NCBI GenBank assembly: GCA_035651815.1
Contig: DASRFB010000032.1
Coordinates: 1-20,674 of the forward strand
Origin: VBDM01 sp035651815
GTDB lineage: Bacteria > Pseudomonadota > Gammaproteobacteria > Burkholderiales > SG8-39
Length of the DNA: 20,674 nt
Reading direction: 5' to 3'
Made by a program: the position numbers and the translations under genes. Shown here one piece after another: positions 14,383-20,674 of this stretch. The first letter of the stretch is position 1, and each line of letters opens with the position of its first letter. The notes below the pieces were generated by a model. That model ran no database searches. It was not told where the DNA came from and saw only the letters and a list, made by a program, of their open reading frames with translations.

Positions 14383-15051
14383 GTGGGCAAGACCATCGAA
14401 CTCAGCGCTTCGGACGGCCACAAGCTATCGGCGTACCGTGCCGAGCCCAAGGGCAAGCCGCGCGGCGGCCTGGTGCTGGTGCAGGAGATCTTCGGCGTGA
14501 ACAGCCACATCCGCAGCGTCGCCGACGGCTACGCCGCCGACGGCTACCTCGTGATCGCGCCGGCGTTCTTCGACCGCGTGCAGCGCGGCTTCGAGATCGG
14601 CTACAGCCCCGAGGAAGTGGAGCGCGGCCGCACCTTCATCCCGAAGATGCACTGGGACACCGCGATGAAGGACGCGGGCGCCGCGCTCGCCGAGGCGAAG
14701 CCCGCGGGCAAGGTCGGCATCCTCGGCTACTGCTGGGGCGGGACGGTCGCGTGGATGGCGGCGGCGCGCCTGCCGGGGCTCGCGTGCGCCGTGTGCTACT
14801 ACGGCGGCGGCATCCCGAACAACTCGGGCGAGCAGCCGAAGGTGCCGGTGATGTTCCATTGGGGCGAGACCGACCACGCGATCCCGGTGCAGGCCGCGAA
14901 GAAGGTCGCCGGGGAGCATCCCGAGGCGCAGTCGTTCATGTACAAGGCCGGGCACGGCTTCAACTGCGACCAGCGCGGCTCGTACGACGCCGAGAGCGCC
15001 AAGCTCGCGCGCGGCCGCTCGCTCGAATTCCTGAGGAAGCACGTCGGCTAG
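14383..15051 (+). CDS. Dienelactone hydrolase family protein
   Basis: The best start is the GTG at 14383, which has a strong ribosome site (GGAGGAGA) about 7 bases before it and gives the normal family length of 222 residues; ATG codons further up lie inside the divergent VOC gene or its promoter. The alpha/beta-hydrolase residues of carboxymethylenebutenolidase are all present: E35 (LVQEIFGVN), nucleophile C117 (GYCWGG), D164 (WGETDHAIP) and H191 (AGHGFNC). The family hydrolyses dienelactones to maleylacetate in chlorocatechol and related ring-cleavage pathways, but many members act on other small lactones or esters. The protein is cytoplasmic. It is divergent from the VOC/monooxygenase pair and followed by repeat B1 and the TauD-like gene. 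Confidence 0.93.
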   Translation: MGKTIELSASDGHKLSAYRAEPKGKPRGGLVLVQEIFGVNSHIRSVADGYAADGYLVIAPAFFDRVQRGFEIGYSPEEVERGRTFIPKMHWDTAMKDAGAALAEAKPAGKVGILGYCWGGTVAWMAAARLPGLACAVCYYGGGIPNNSGEQPKVPVMFHWGETDHAIPVQAAKKVAGEHPEAQSFMYKAGHGFNCDQRGSYDAESAKLARGRSLEFLRKHVG

Positions 15052-15055
15052 GACC

Positions 15056-15166
15056 TTTCCCCTCCTTGAAAAGGAGGGGTGGCGCGAAGCGCCGGGGTGG
15101 TTGGTAGCATGCGCAGAACCACCCCGCCGCCTTCGGCGGCACCCCTCCTCGGAGAGGAGGGGAAAA
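15056..15166. repeat. Compound inverted repeat, family B, copy 1
   Basis: This 111-bp element fills the gap between the dienelactone hydrolase and the TauD-like gene. Each arm contains two small hairpins with 3-nt loops. The outer left stem is CCCCTCCTT / AAGGAGGGG (loop GAA, 15059-15079) and the outer right stem is CCCCTCCTC / GAGGAGGGG (loop GGA, 15142-15162). The inner left stem is GGCGC / GCGCC (loop GAA) and the inner right stem is GCCGCC / GGCGGC (loop TTC). The arms are joined through GGGGTGGTT and AACCACCCC, so the whole element can also fold as one large hairpin centred near GCATGC (15109-15114). Paired bases differ between arms while pairing is kept. Confidence 0.85.
15155..15162 (+). 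promoter_or_regulatory. Shine-Dalgarno sequence supplied by repeat B1
   Basis: The last strand of the terminal hairpin of repeat B1 reads AGGAGGGG and ends 10 bases before the ATG of the TauD-like gene at 15173. No other ribosome-binding sequence is visible between the repeat and the start. If the hairpin forms in the mRNA, the site would be paired with CCCCTCCT and hidden, so the repeat may control translation. Confidence 0.5.
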
Positions 15167-15172
15167 CAAAAG

Positions 15173-16018
15173 ATGCCTGCCATCCGAGTCAAGAAGCTCG
15201 CTGCCGCCCTCGGCGCGGAGATCGGCGGCGTCGATCTCTCGAAGCCGCTCGACGCGGCGACGTTCGCCCAGATCCGCGCCGCCTGGCTCGAGCACCTCGT
15301 GCTCGTGTTCCGCGGGCAGAAGCTCACCGACCCGCGGCTGCTCGCGTTCACGAGGCTCTTCGGCGAGCTCGACCCGCCCGGGCCGAACCCTTACGGCAAG
15401 TCGTTCCTCCCCGAGCATCCCGAGATCAACGTCATCTCGAACATCGTCGAGGGCGGCGCGCCGATCGGCGGCCTCGGCGACGGCGAGGCGATCTGGCACG
15501 CCGACATGACCTACGTCGAGCGCCCGCCGATGGGCGCGATCCTGCACGCGCTCGAGGTGCCCGAGTCGGGCGGCGACACGTACTGGGCGAACATGTACCT
15601 CGCGTACGACACGCTGCCCGACGAGCTGAAGCACAAGATCGAGGGCCGCGAGGCGATCCACGACGCGACCTACAACAGCGCCGGACAGATGCGCAAGGGC
15701 TACGAGGAGATCACCGATCCGCGCAAAGCGCCGGGCGCGCACCACCCGCTCGTCTCGACGCATCCCGAGACCGGCCGCCGGTGCCTCTTCCTCGGGCGCC
15801 GGCGCAACAGCTACGTCGTCGGCATGGACCTCGAGGAGAGCGAGGACCTGCTCGACGCGCTGTGGGCGCACGCGGCGAAACCCGAGTTCGTCTTCCGCCA
15901 GAAGTGGAAGGCGGGCGACGTGCTGATCTGGGACAACCGCTGCACCCTGCACCGCCGCGACGCGTTCGACCCGAGCGCGCGGCGCCTCATGCACCGCACG
16001 CAGATCAAGGCCGCGTGA
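15173..16018 (+). CDS. TauD/TfdA-family Fe(II)/2-oxoglutarate-dependent dioxygenase
   Basis: The 281-residue product, MPAIRVKKLAAALGAEIGGV onward, has the length and start (GAEIGGVDLSKPL) typical of TauD/TfdA. The iron-binding facial triad is complete: H109 and D111 (IWHADMTY) and H260 (CTLHRRD). R275 (MHRTQI) is placed to bind 2-oxoglutarate. Enzymes of this family hydroxylate a carbon next to a sulfonate, ether, or amine group, releasing sulfite, a phenol, or an aldehyde, with succinate and CO2 from 2-oxoglutarate. The exact substrate cannot be assigned. The ATG at 15173 follows repeat B1 by 6 bases and the TGA at 16016-16018 is followed by repeat B2 within a few bases, so this single gene is bracketed by two copies of the same repeat. 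It lies downstream of the dienelactone hydrolase in the same direction. Confidence 0.94.
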   Translation: MPAIRVKKLAAALGAEIGGVDLSKPLDAATFAQIRAAWLEHLVLVFRGQKLTDPRLLAFTRLFGELDPPGPNPYGKSFLPEHPEINVISNIVEGGAPIGGLGDGEAIWHADMTYVERPPMGAILHALEVPESGGDTYWANMYLAYDTLPDELKHKIEGREAIHDATYNSAGQMRKGYEEITDPRKAPGAHHPLVSTHPETGRRCLFLGRRRNSYVVGMDLEESEDLLDALWAHAAKPEFVFRQKWKAGDVLIWDNRCTLHRRDAFDPSARRLMHRTQIKAA

Positions 16019-16024
16019 TCAGGT

Positions 16025-16108
16025 CTTCCCCTCCTCGAAGAGGAGGGGAAATCCACGGTTGACCACCCCGGCGCTTCGCGCCACCCCTCCTCTTCGAGGA
16101 GGGGAAAG
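16025..16108. repeat. Compound inverted repeat, family B, copy 2
   Basis: This 84-bp copy lies between the convergent TauD-like and Bug copy 3 genes. Both outer hairpins are present: CCCCTCCTC / GAGGAGGGG at 16028-16048 (loop GAA) and at 16084-16104 (loop TTC). Only the right arm keeps the inner hairpin (GGCGC / GCGCC, loop TTC); the left arm has AATCCACGG instead, so this copy is asymmetric. The joining sequence GGTTGACCACCCC is shared in part with copy 1. It may end transcription from both sides. Confidence 0.85.
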
Positions 16109-16119
16109 CCCGCCACCTA

Positions 16120-17076
16120 TCAGTCGAGCTTCGCGCCCGAGAGCTTCACGAGCTTCGCGTACTTCTCGTACTCGGCGCGTCTGAGCGCGTCGAAGGCCTC
16201 GGGCGTGCTCGTGCCCACGCCGACGCCGAAGGCGATCATCTTCTCGCGGATCCCGGGATCCGCGACCGCGGCGACGACGCCGGCGTTCAGCTTGTCGATC
16301 TCCGCACGCGGCGTGCCGGCGGGCACGAGCATCCCGAGCACCGACGCCATGTCGAATCCCTTGAGCCCGAGCTCGTCGAGCGTCGGCACGTCGGGCAGCG
16401 CGGGCGCGCGCTTGCCCTCGGCGCTCGCGAGGATGCGCACCTTGCCCGCTTTCGCGAACGCCGCCATCGCCGTGTAGCTCGAGAACGCGACCTGCACGTC
16501 GCCCGCGATCAGCGCCGGCGCCGCCTGCCCCATGCCCTTGTACGGCACGTGCACCATCCGGATGCCGGTCAGCGACTTGAAGAGCTCGGTGGTGATGTGG
16601 TGGATCGAGCCGTTGCCCGAGGAGCCGTACGCGAGCTTGCCCGGGTGCGCCAACGCGTACGCGACGAACTCGGCGTAGCTCGTCGCCGGCACCGACGGAT
16701 GGATCGCGAGGAAGGTCGGCAGCGTCGCGATGGTCGACACGCCGGCGAAATCCTCGATCGGCCGGTACGGCACCTTCCTGTACAGGTGCGGGTTGATCGC
16801 CCAGATCGCGCTGTCGCAGACGTACGCGGTGTAGCCGTCGGCGGGAGACTTCGACACCTGCTCGGCGGCGATGTTGCCGTTCGCGCCGATGCGGTTCTCG
16901 ACCACGACCGTGCCCCAGCCCGAGTCGGTCATCTTCTGCGCCACCATGCGCGCGAACACGTCGGGAGAGCCGCCGGGCGAGGTGCCGACGACGACCCTCA
17001 CGGTCCGGGAAGGGTAGCTCTGTCCGAATGCGAGCGTCGTGACGAGAGCGAGCGCGAGGGCGGCGACCGGACGCAT
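16120..17076 (-). CDS. Bug/TctC-family periplasmic substrate-binding protein (copy 3)
   Basis: The start at 17076 (ATG, preceded by TAGGAG) gives 318 residues with a signal peptide (MRPVAALALALVTTLAFGQ, cleavage before or after Q19); the frame upstream to 17601 lies over the flavin-monooxygenase gene and is out of frame with it. Family features are YPSRTVRVVVGTSPGGSPD, VVVENRIGANGN, DGYTAYVCDSAIWAINP, MVHVPYKGMGQ, LPDVPTLDELG and LVPAGTPRA. It would bind a small organic acid in the periplasm. It is the last gene of a three-gene minus-strand operon, starting 8 nt after the luciferase-like monooxygenase stop. That links ligand capture with an oxidative enzyme and a cupin. It ends against repeat B2. 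No membrane transport subunits are nearby. Confidence 0.95.
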   Translation of the reverse strand: MRPVAALALALVTTLAFGQSYPSRTVRVVVGTSPGGSPDVFARMVAQKMTDSGWGTVVVENRIGANGNIAAEQVSKSPADGYTAYVCDSAIWAINPHLYRKVPYRPIEDFAGVSTIATLPTFLAIHPSVPATSYAEFVAYALAHPGKLAYGSSGNGSIHHITTELFKSLTGIRMVHVPYKGMGQAAPALIAGDVQVAFSSYTAMAAFAKAGKVRILASAEGKRAPALPDVPTLDELGLKGFDMASVLGMLVPAGTPRAEIDKLNAGVVAAVADPGIREKMIAFGVGVGTSTPEAFDALRRAEYEKYAKLVKLSGAKLD

Positions 17077-17084
17077 GGCGGCTC

Positions 17085-18107
17085 CTACTTCGAGGTGACG
17101 GATTCGTGCTTCAGCATCGGCATGACTTCCGAGGCGAACAGCTCCACCGAACGCAGCGTCTCCTCGAGCGTGAGATCGCCGAAGGCGAACTGCCCGACGA
17201 AATAATTCGCGCCCGCCTCCCCGGTCTGGCGCGCGACGAACTCCGCCGCCGCCTCGGGCGTCCCGGCGAAGGCGCGGCCGTCGTCGAGGATCTCCTCGAA
17301 GCGCTCGGGCCGCGGCCGCAGGTGCTTCACGCCCATCAGCGACGAGAGATAGTTGAAGCTCGCGAGCCAGCGCTGGTAGGCGCGAGCGGCCACGGCGCGC
17401 GCTCTCGCCGCGTTGCCGTCCACGTGGATGAAGCGCGCGAGGCCGATGCGCGGCACCGGCTCGCCGGGCCGCGCCTCCTTCCACACCGCGCGGTATCGGT
17501 CGGTGCACGCGCGCATCTGCGCCGCCCAGTCGAGCGTCATGATGTTCATGCCCGCGCGCGCGGCGCGCTCGGCCGACTGCGGCGAGTGCACGCCGTACCA
17601 CAGCGGCGGGTGCGGCTTCTGCAGCGCGGGAATCGCGAGCGGCAGGCGCCGCGTGCGAGCGCCCTCCTCGTCGACCGTGACCGCGCCGCTGCGCAGCGCT
17701 TCGAGCACGAAGTCGATCGTCTCCTGGTTGGCGCGGTCGGCCTGCGCCGGGTCGACGCCGAAGAAGCGCAGCTCGGCCGCGAGCGCGCCGCGCCCGAACG
17801 CGAGCTCCAGGCGCCCGCCGCTCATCTGGTCGAGCATGCCGATCTCCTCGAGCAGCCGCAGGCGCGGGTAGAGCGGCGACACGTACACCATCGGCCCGAA
17901 ACGCAGCCGCCCGGTGCGCTGCGCCACGGCGGCGAGGAACACCGAGGGCGAGGCCGCCATGCCGAGCGGCGTCAGGTGGTGCTCGGCGACGTGGTAGCTG
18001 CGGAAGCCCGCGCGATCGTACGCCGCGACGATCTCGAGGCGCTCGCGGTAATAGCGCTCGGGCGACTGCGCGCCCAGATCCAGGTGGTCGAAGACGCCGA
18101 CGTCCAC
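17085..18107 (-). CDS. Luciferase-like (LLM class) flavin-dependent monooxygenase
   Basis: I place the start at the GTG at 18107, two bases after the cupin stop, giving 340 residues beginning VDVGVFDHLDLGAQSPERYY; the frame upstream overlaps the cupin gene. The protein has the bacterial luciferase-like TIM-barrel features: YHVAEHHLTPLGMAASPSVF, RLRFGPMVYVSPLYPRLRLL, MLDQMSGGRLELAFGRG and PHPPLWYGVHSPQSAERAAR. These enzymes use reduced FMN and O2 for hydroxylation, Baeyer-Villiger or desulfonation-type reactions. Some F420-dependent members share the fold. A flavin reductase partner is not in the window. Only a weak purine run (GAAG) precedes the GTG, so translation may depend on coupling with the cupin gene. 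The operon order is cupin, monooxygenase, Bug copy 3. Confidence 0.92.
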   Translation of the reverse strand: MDVGVFDHLDLGAQSPERYYRERLEIVAAYDRAGFRSYHVAEHHLTPLGMAASPSVFLAAVAQRTGRLRFGPMVYVSPLYPRLRLLEEIGMLDQMSGGRLELAFGRGALAAELRFFGVDPAQADRANQETIDFVLEALRSGAVTVDEEGARTRRLPLAIPALQKPHPPLWYGVHSPQSAERAARAGMNIMTLDWAAQMRACTDRYRAVWKEARPGEPVPRIGLARFIHVDGNAARARAVAARAYQRWLASFNYLSSLMGVKHLRPRPERFEEILDDGRAFAGTPEAAAEFVARQTGEAGANYFVGQFAFGDLTLEETLRSVELFASEVMPMLKHESVTSK

Positions 18108-18109
18108 GG

Positions 18110-18685
18110 CTACTTCGTCTTCGGAGGCCAGACGCCCGCGCGCTCGAGCTCGTCCATCGACTCGCTCGTGAACTCGGCGCTCGGCGCGTCGCCGCCGATG
18201 ATGAACATCAGGATCGATTGCTTGTTCTTCGGGCCCTTGGTGACGTTCATGAAGCGGCGCGACGCGCCCGCGGGGAACGAGATCACGTCGAGGGGCTCGA
18301 GGTCGACGTGCTCGATCTTCCCCCGCTCGTTCTCCCAGCTCGCGCGCCAGGTGCCCGTGATCGCGATGAAGGTCTCGTTGGTGTCGTGGTTGTGCAGCAT
18401 CGGCCCCTTGCCGGGCAGCGCGCGGCAGTAGCCGAGGTTGAAGCCCTCGGAGATCTTGATCGCCGCCATGCGCGCGGCCTGCTCGCCGACCGGCGACTGC
18501 TTGCCTTCCTGCTCGACCGCGGGCGGCTGGAATCCGATGACGTTGTAGAGCGTGCGCTCGCAGCCCGGCATCTTCGAGTCGGGCAGCCCGCCGTCGAAGC
18601 CCTTCAGCCTGGAGAAGCGCGCGACGCGCTTCATCATGTCGCGGCGCGAGACGCGGATGCGGGGCAGCGTTTCCTGGTAGCTCAT
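18110..18685 (-). CDS. Cupin-domain protein with a non-canonical second motif
   Basis: This 191-residue protein has one cupin barrel at about 75-165. The first cupin motif is intact (GPMLHNHDTNETFIAITG, giving H98, H100 and E104). The second motif PxGxxHxxxN reads PAGASRRFMN (138-147), so the usual metal-binding histidine is replaced by R143. It may bind metal with three residues or act without metal. No signal peptide is present. An extended N-terminal region with MPGCERTLYNVIGFQPP and a C-terminal acidic tail flank the barrel. A strong ribosome site (GGAGG) precedes the ATG at 18685. It is first in the operon with the luciferase-like monooxygenase (2 nt gap) and Bug copy 3. It may be an isomerase, oxygenase or effector-binding protein; I cannot choose. 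Confidence 0.88.
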   Translation of the reverse strand: MSYQETLPRIRVSRRDMMKRVARFSRLKGFDGGLPDSKMPGCERTLYNVIGFQPPAVEQEGKQSPVGEQAARMAAIKISEGFNLGYCRALPGKGPMLHNHDTNETFIAITGTWRASWENERGKIEHVDLEPLDVISFPAGASRRFMNVTKGPKNKQSILMFIIGGDAPSAEFTSESMDELERAGVWPPKTK

Positions 18686-18727
18686 GCGGACCTCCGTCGA
18701 GGCTGCATGATACTACCGGGACGCGGG

Positions 18728-20674
18728 TCAGCCGCCGATGCGGATCGTGATCACCGCGGCGTTGACGCCGCCGCGGCCGTCGCTCACGAAGTACACGAAG
18801 TTGTCGGTGCCGCCCGTCGCGCCCGCGGGCGGCGTGTACGTGAGCACCGCGCCGCTCTGCGTCACCGTGCCGCCGCGGCCCGAGCCGACGTACGCGAGCC
18901 CGTACGAGAGCGGGTCGCCGTCGGCGTCGCCGGTGAGCGGGCCGAGATCGATCTGCAGCGGAACGCCGGGCGCGGTCGGCAGGACCGCGAAGGTCGCGTC
19001 GGGCCTGCGGTTGCCGGCGAGCGCCGCGACGCGCGAGTCGAGCCAGGCGGTGATGAGCCCGACGGCGTCGGGCTCGATCGCGTAGTAGCCGTGGAAGTGC
19101 TGCGCGCCGCACGGGTCGGTCGGATCGCCGATCAGGCCGCCCGTCACGAAGCCGAACGTCGCGCTCAGGCCGTTGGCGGCGATGAGCGCGTCGGCGAGCG
19201 CGCGCGAGTCGGCGGGCTGGCTGAGCTGGCACTGATCCAGCGTATTCCAGAGCACGTGCGAGGGGCGCTGCACGAAGGTCGGCAGCAGGTTCGCGTGGCG
19301 CGGGTCGTTCACGAACAGCGCCGACCCGGAGGGCCGCGTCACGGCGCTCGAGAGCGAGATTCCCTCGGCGATCAGGTTGGCCGCGACCGCCGAGATCGCG
19401 CCCCGGCTCGTCCCGGAGAGGAACACGTCGAGCCCGTCGGTGTTCACCTCGCGCAGGACGCCGAGGATGTCGACCGCGTGCCGCACCGAGACGCGGTACA
19501 GGTCGGCATCCACGATAGTGCTGATTGCTCCCGGCGTCGGCAGGTCGCTCGGCTTGTTCATCGCGATCGCGAGATAGCCCGCGTCGGCGAAGATCTGCGC
19601 GGTGCGCACCACGAAATTGGCGCCGATCGTGCTCGCCTGGCCGGTGGCGGCGTTGCCGATGAAGTTGAGATCGAAGTCGCCGCCCCCGATCAGGAAAACG
19701 ACCGCCTTGGGCGCCGCGCCGCTCGACGGACGCGCCGCGATGTACTGCACCGTGACGGGCGCGCCGGTCGCGCTGATGCGCGTCTGGACCTCGCCGTAGA
19801 AGGCGCAGTCTCGCACGTTGATCCGCTGCGCGAGCGTGGACACCGCCGTGCAGCGCGTGAGGTTGGCGCCGGTGTACAGCTTGACGAGCGCCGTGCCGTC
19901 GCGCGTCGAGCCGTCCGCCGCGGTGGCGCGGTAGGTGAACGAATCGACGCCGTTCAGCTCCGCGTTGGCCGCGTAGGCGAGCCGGCCGCCGATCACCGTC
20001 GCGCGCCCTTTCGCCGGGTCGGTCAGCAGCCGCAAGTCGAACGTGTCTCCCGGGATCGCGCCGACCACGAGCGGCGTCACCGGGGTGCCCGGGTTCGTGA
20101 GCGGCGCGTTGAGGCCGGCGCGCGTCGCCGTGAAGCGCGTGTCGAGCGTGAGCACGGTGAACGCCGGGCCCTGCGCCGTGCCGCGCGGGTTGTCGAGCGT
20201 CACCGCGCCCGTGACCGCGCCGGCGGGCACGCGCACCGTGAGCTGCGTTCCGCTCGAGGCGATCGCGGCCGCGATCGCCGTGTCGCCGCCGGCGGCGACG
20301 AAGCTCACGCGGTTGTTCGCGGGAACCGGATCGAAGTTCTGGCCGTTCAGCGTCACCAGCGAGCCCGGCGCGGCGCTCGCGGGCGAGACCGAATCGATGC
20401 TCGGCGGCGGCGGCAGCACGCTCACCTTCGAGGACGTCGAGGCGCCGTTCAGGCTCACGCTCAGGATCGCGTCGCCCGCGGCGACCCCGGTGACCTCGAT
20501 CGCGACGAGCGCCTGCCCGGCGGCGAAGGCGACCGACGCCGGCACCGTCGCGAGCGCCGGCTTGTCGATGGACACGGAGAGGCTGCCGGCGGCGGCGGGC
20601 GCCGGCGCGATCGTCGCGGTGACGTTCGCCTTCGCTCCCGCGAACACCTTGAGCGGATCGGGCGCGAGCGCGGT
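18728..20674 (-). CDS. Multidomain alpha/beta hydrolase with Ig-like/IPT domains (5' partial)
   Basis: The frame is open to the right window edge, so the N-terminus is missing; the GTG at 20647 is an internal valine candidate rather than a proven start. Numbering from that codon, an Ig-like beta domain is at about 1-78 and an IPT/TIG domain at 81-168 (PSIDSVSPASAAPGSLVTLN). A cadherin-like 'tandem repeat' module follows at about 215-258 (RLAYAANAELNGVDSFTYRA). An alpha/beta-hydrolase domain spans about 300-545 with nucleophile elbow SGTSRG (S414), a possible acid near D471 and His residues H517/H519 (AQHFHGYYAIEP). A second cadherin-like module closes it (LTYTPPAGATGGTDNFVYFV, 602-621). Cysteines at 266/281 and 473/513 could form disulfides. 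The composition (Ala, Gly, Thr, Val rich, few Lys) fits an exported or surface-bound esterase. It ends 42 nt from the cupin gene on the same strand. Confidence 0.85.
   Translation of the reverse strand, partial: TALAPDPLKVFAGAKANVTATIAPAPAAAGSLSVSIDKPALATVPASVAFAAGQALVAIEVTGVAAGDAILSVSLNGASTSSKVSVLPPPPSIDSVSPASAAPGSLVTLNGQNFDPVPANNRVSFVAAGGDTAIAAAIASSGTQLTVRVPAGAVTGAVTLDNPRGTAQGPAFTVLTLDTRFTATRAGLNAPLTNPGTPVTPLVVGAIPGDTFDLRLLTDPAKGRATVIGGRLAYAANAELNGVDSFTYRATAADGSTRDGTALVKLYTGANLTRCTAVSTLAQRINVRDCAFYGEVQTRISATGAPVTVQYIAARPSSGAAPKAVVFLIGGGDFDLNFIGNAATGQASTIGANFVVRTAQIFADAGYLAIAMNKPSDLPTPGAISTIVDADLYRVSVRHAVDILGVLREVNTDGLDVFLSGTSRGAISAVAANLIAEGISLSSAVTRPSGSALFVNDPRHANLLPTFVQRPSHVLWNTLDQCQLSQPADSRALADALIAANGLSATFGFVTGGLIGDPTDPCGAQHFHGYYAIEPDAVGLITAWLDSRVAALAGNRRPDATFAVLPTAPGVPLQIDLGPLTGDADGDPLSYGLAYVGSGRGGTVTQSGAVLTYTPPAGATGGTDNFVYFVSDGRGGVNAAVITIRIGG

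Noticed and set aside
12589..14421. Apparent fusion of the flavin monooxygenase with an upstream 209-residue extension.
   Set aside because: The extension lies over the VOC gene in another frame and has low-complexity Arg/Pro composition. The ATG at 13794 with ATGA overlap is a better start.
12589..15051. Reading the monooxygenase, VOC and dienelactone hydrolase genes as a steroid or chlorocatechol degradation cluster.
   Set aside because: Key partners (HsaB, HsaC-size dioxygenase, HsaD, chlorocatechol dioxygenase, cycloisomerase) are absent, so a named pathway would be over-interpretation.
15056..16108. TauD-like gene plus family B repeats considered as an insertion sequence.
   Set aside because: The gene between the repeats encodes a complete 2-oxoglutarate dioxygenase, not a transposase, and no target-site duplication is visible, so I list the elements as repeats only.
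16120..17601. Extended form of Bug copy 3 starting at 17601.
   Set aside because: The extra 175 residues cover the luciferase-like gene out of frame, and a signal peptide with a ribosome site begins at 17076.
17085..19232. Apparent 715-residue protein containing the luciferase-like domain at its end.
   Set aside because: Its first 375 residues are the cupin and esterase genes read in a wrong frame. The GTG at 18107 gives a normal-length family member.

Overview
The window is about 20.7 kb of very GC-rich DNA, densely coding, with no gap between genes longer than about 125 bases. The gene content suggests a betaproteobacterium of the Burkholderiales type. The main reason is three separate genes for Bug/TctC-type periplasmic substrate-binding proteins, a family greatly expanded in Bordetella, Cupriavidus, Variovorax and relatives. 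They sit among genes for small-molecule catabolism. I see no rRNA, tRNA, CRISPR array, transposase, integrase or transcription factor gene. The taxonomic call is an inference from gene families, not from a marker gene.

Layout, left to right. (1) 1-1963, plus strand: the 3' part of a Gfo/Idh/MocA oxidoreductase followed by Bug protein 1. (2) 2083-7664, plus strand: a tight five-gene operon with junctions from a 4-nt overlap to a 3-nt gap. It encodes an M24 'pita-bread' protein with an altered metal site, a zinc alcohol dehydrogenase, a two-domain PEP-synthase-like phosphotransferase without the usual third domain, and two different D-2-hydroxyacid dehydrogenases. A secreted Kelch-propeller protein (7693-8733) follows after 28 nt. 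(3) 8734-11434, minus strand: Bug protein 2 and a CocE/NonD hydrolase. (4) 11521-12513, plus strand: an ACMSD-like amidohydrolase. (5) 12589-14285, minus strand: a VOC protein and an HsaA/DszC-like flavin monooxygenase with overlapping ends. (6) 14383-16018, plus strand: a dienelactone hydrolase and a TauD/TfdA dioxygenase. (7) 16120-18685, minus strand: a cupin, a luciferase-like monooxygenase and Bug protein 3. (8) 18728 to the right edge, minus strand: a large, probably exported, multidomain alpha/beta hydrolase whose 5' end lies outside the window.

Taken together this looks like a patchwork catabolic region. Bug receptors would capture organic acids, and hydrolases, oxygenases and dehydrogenases would oxidise or cleave organic, perhaps aromatic, substrates. 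No complete known pathway can be read from it. Two families of inverted-repeat elements occupy several gene junctions: family A (three copies, about 75 bp) and family B (two copies flanking the TauD gene). The best candidate for an undescribed system is the 2083-7664 operon, where a probably non-peptidase M24 protein, an ATP-grasp/phosphohistidine protein lacking a recognised acceptor domain and three dehydrogenases are co-transcribed.
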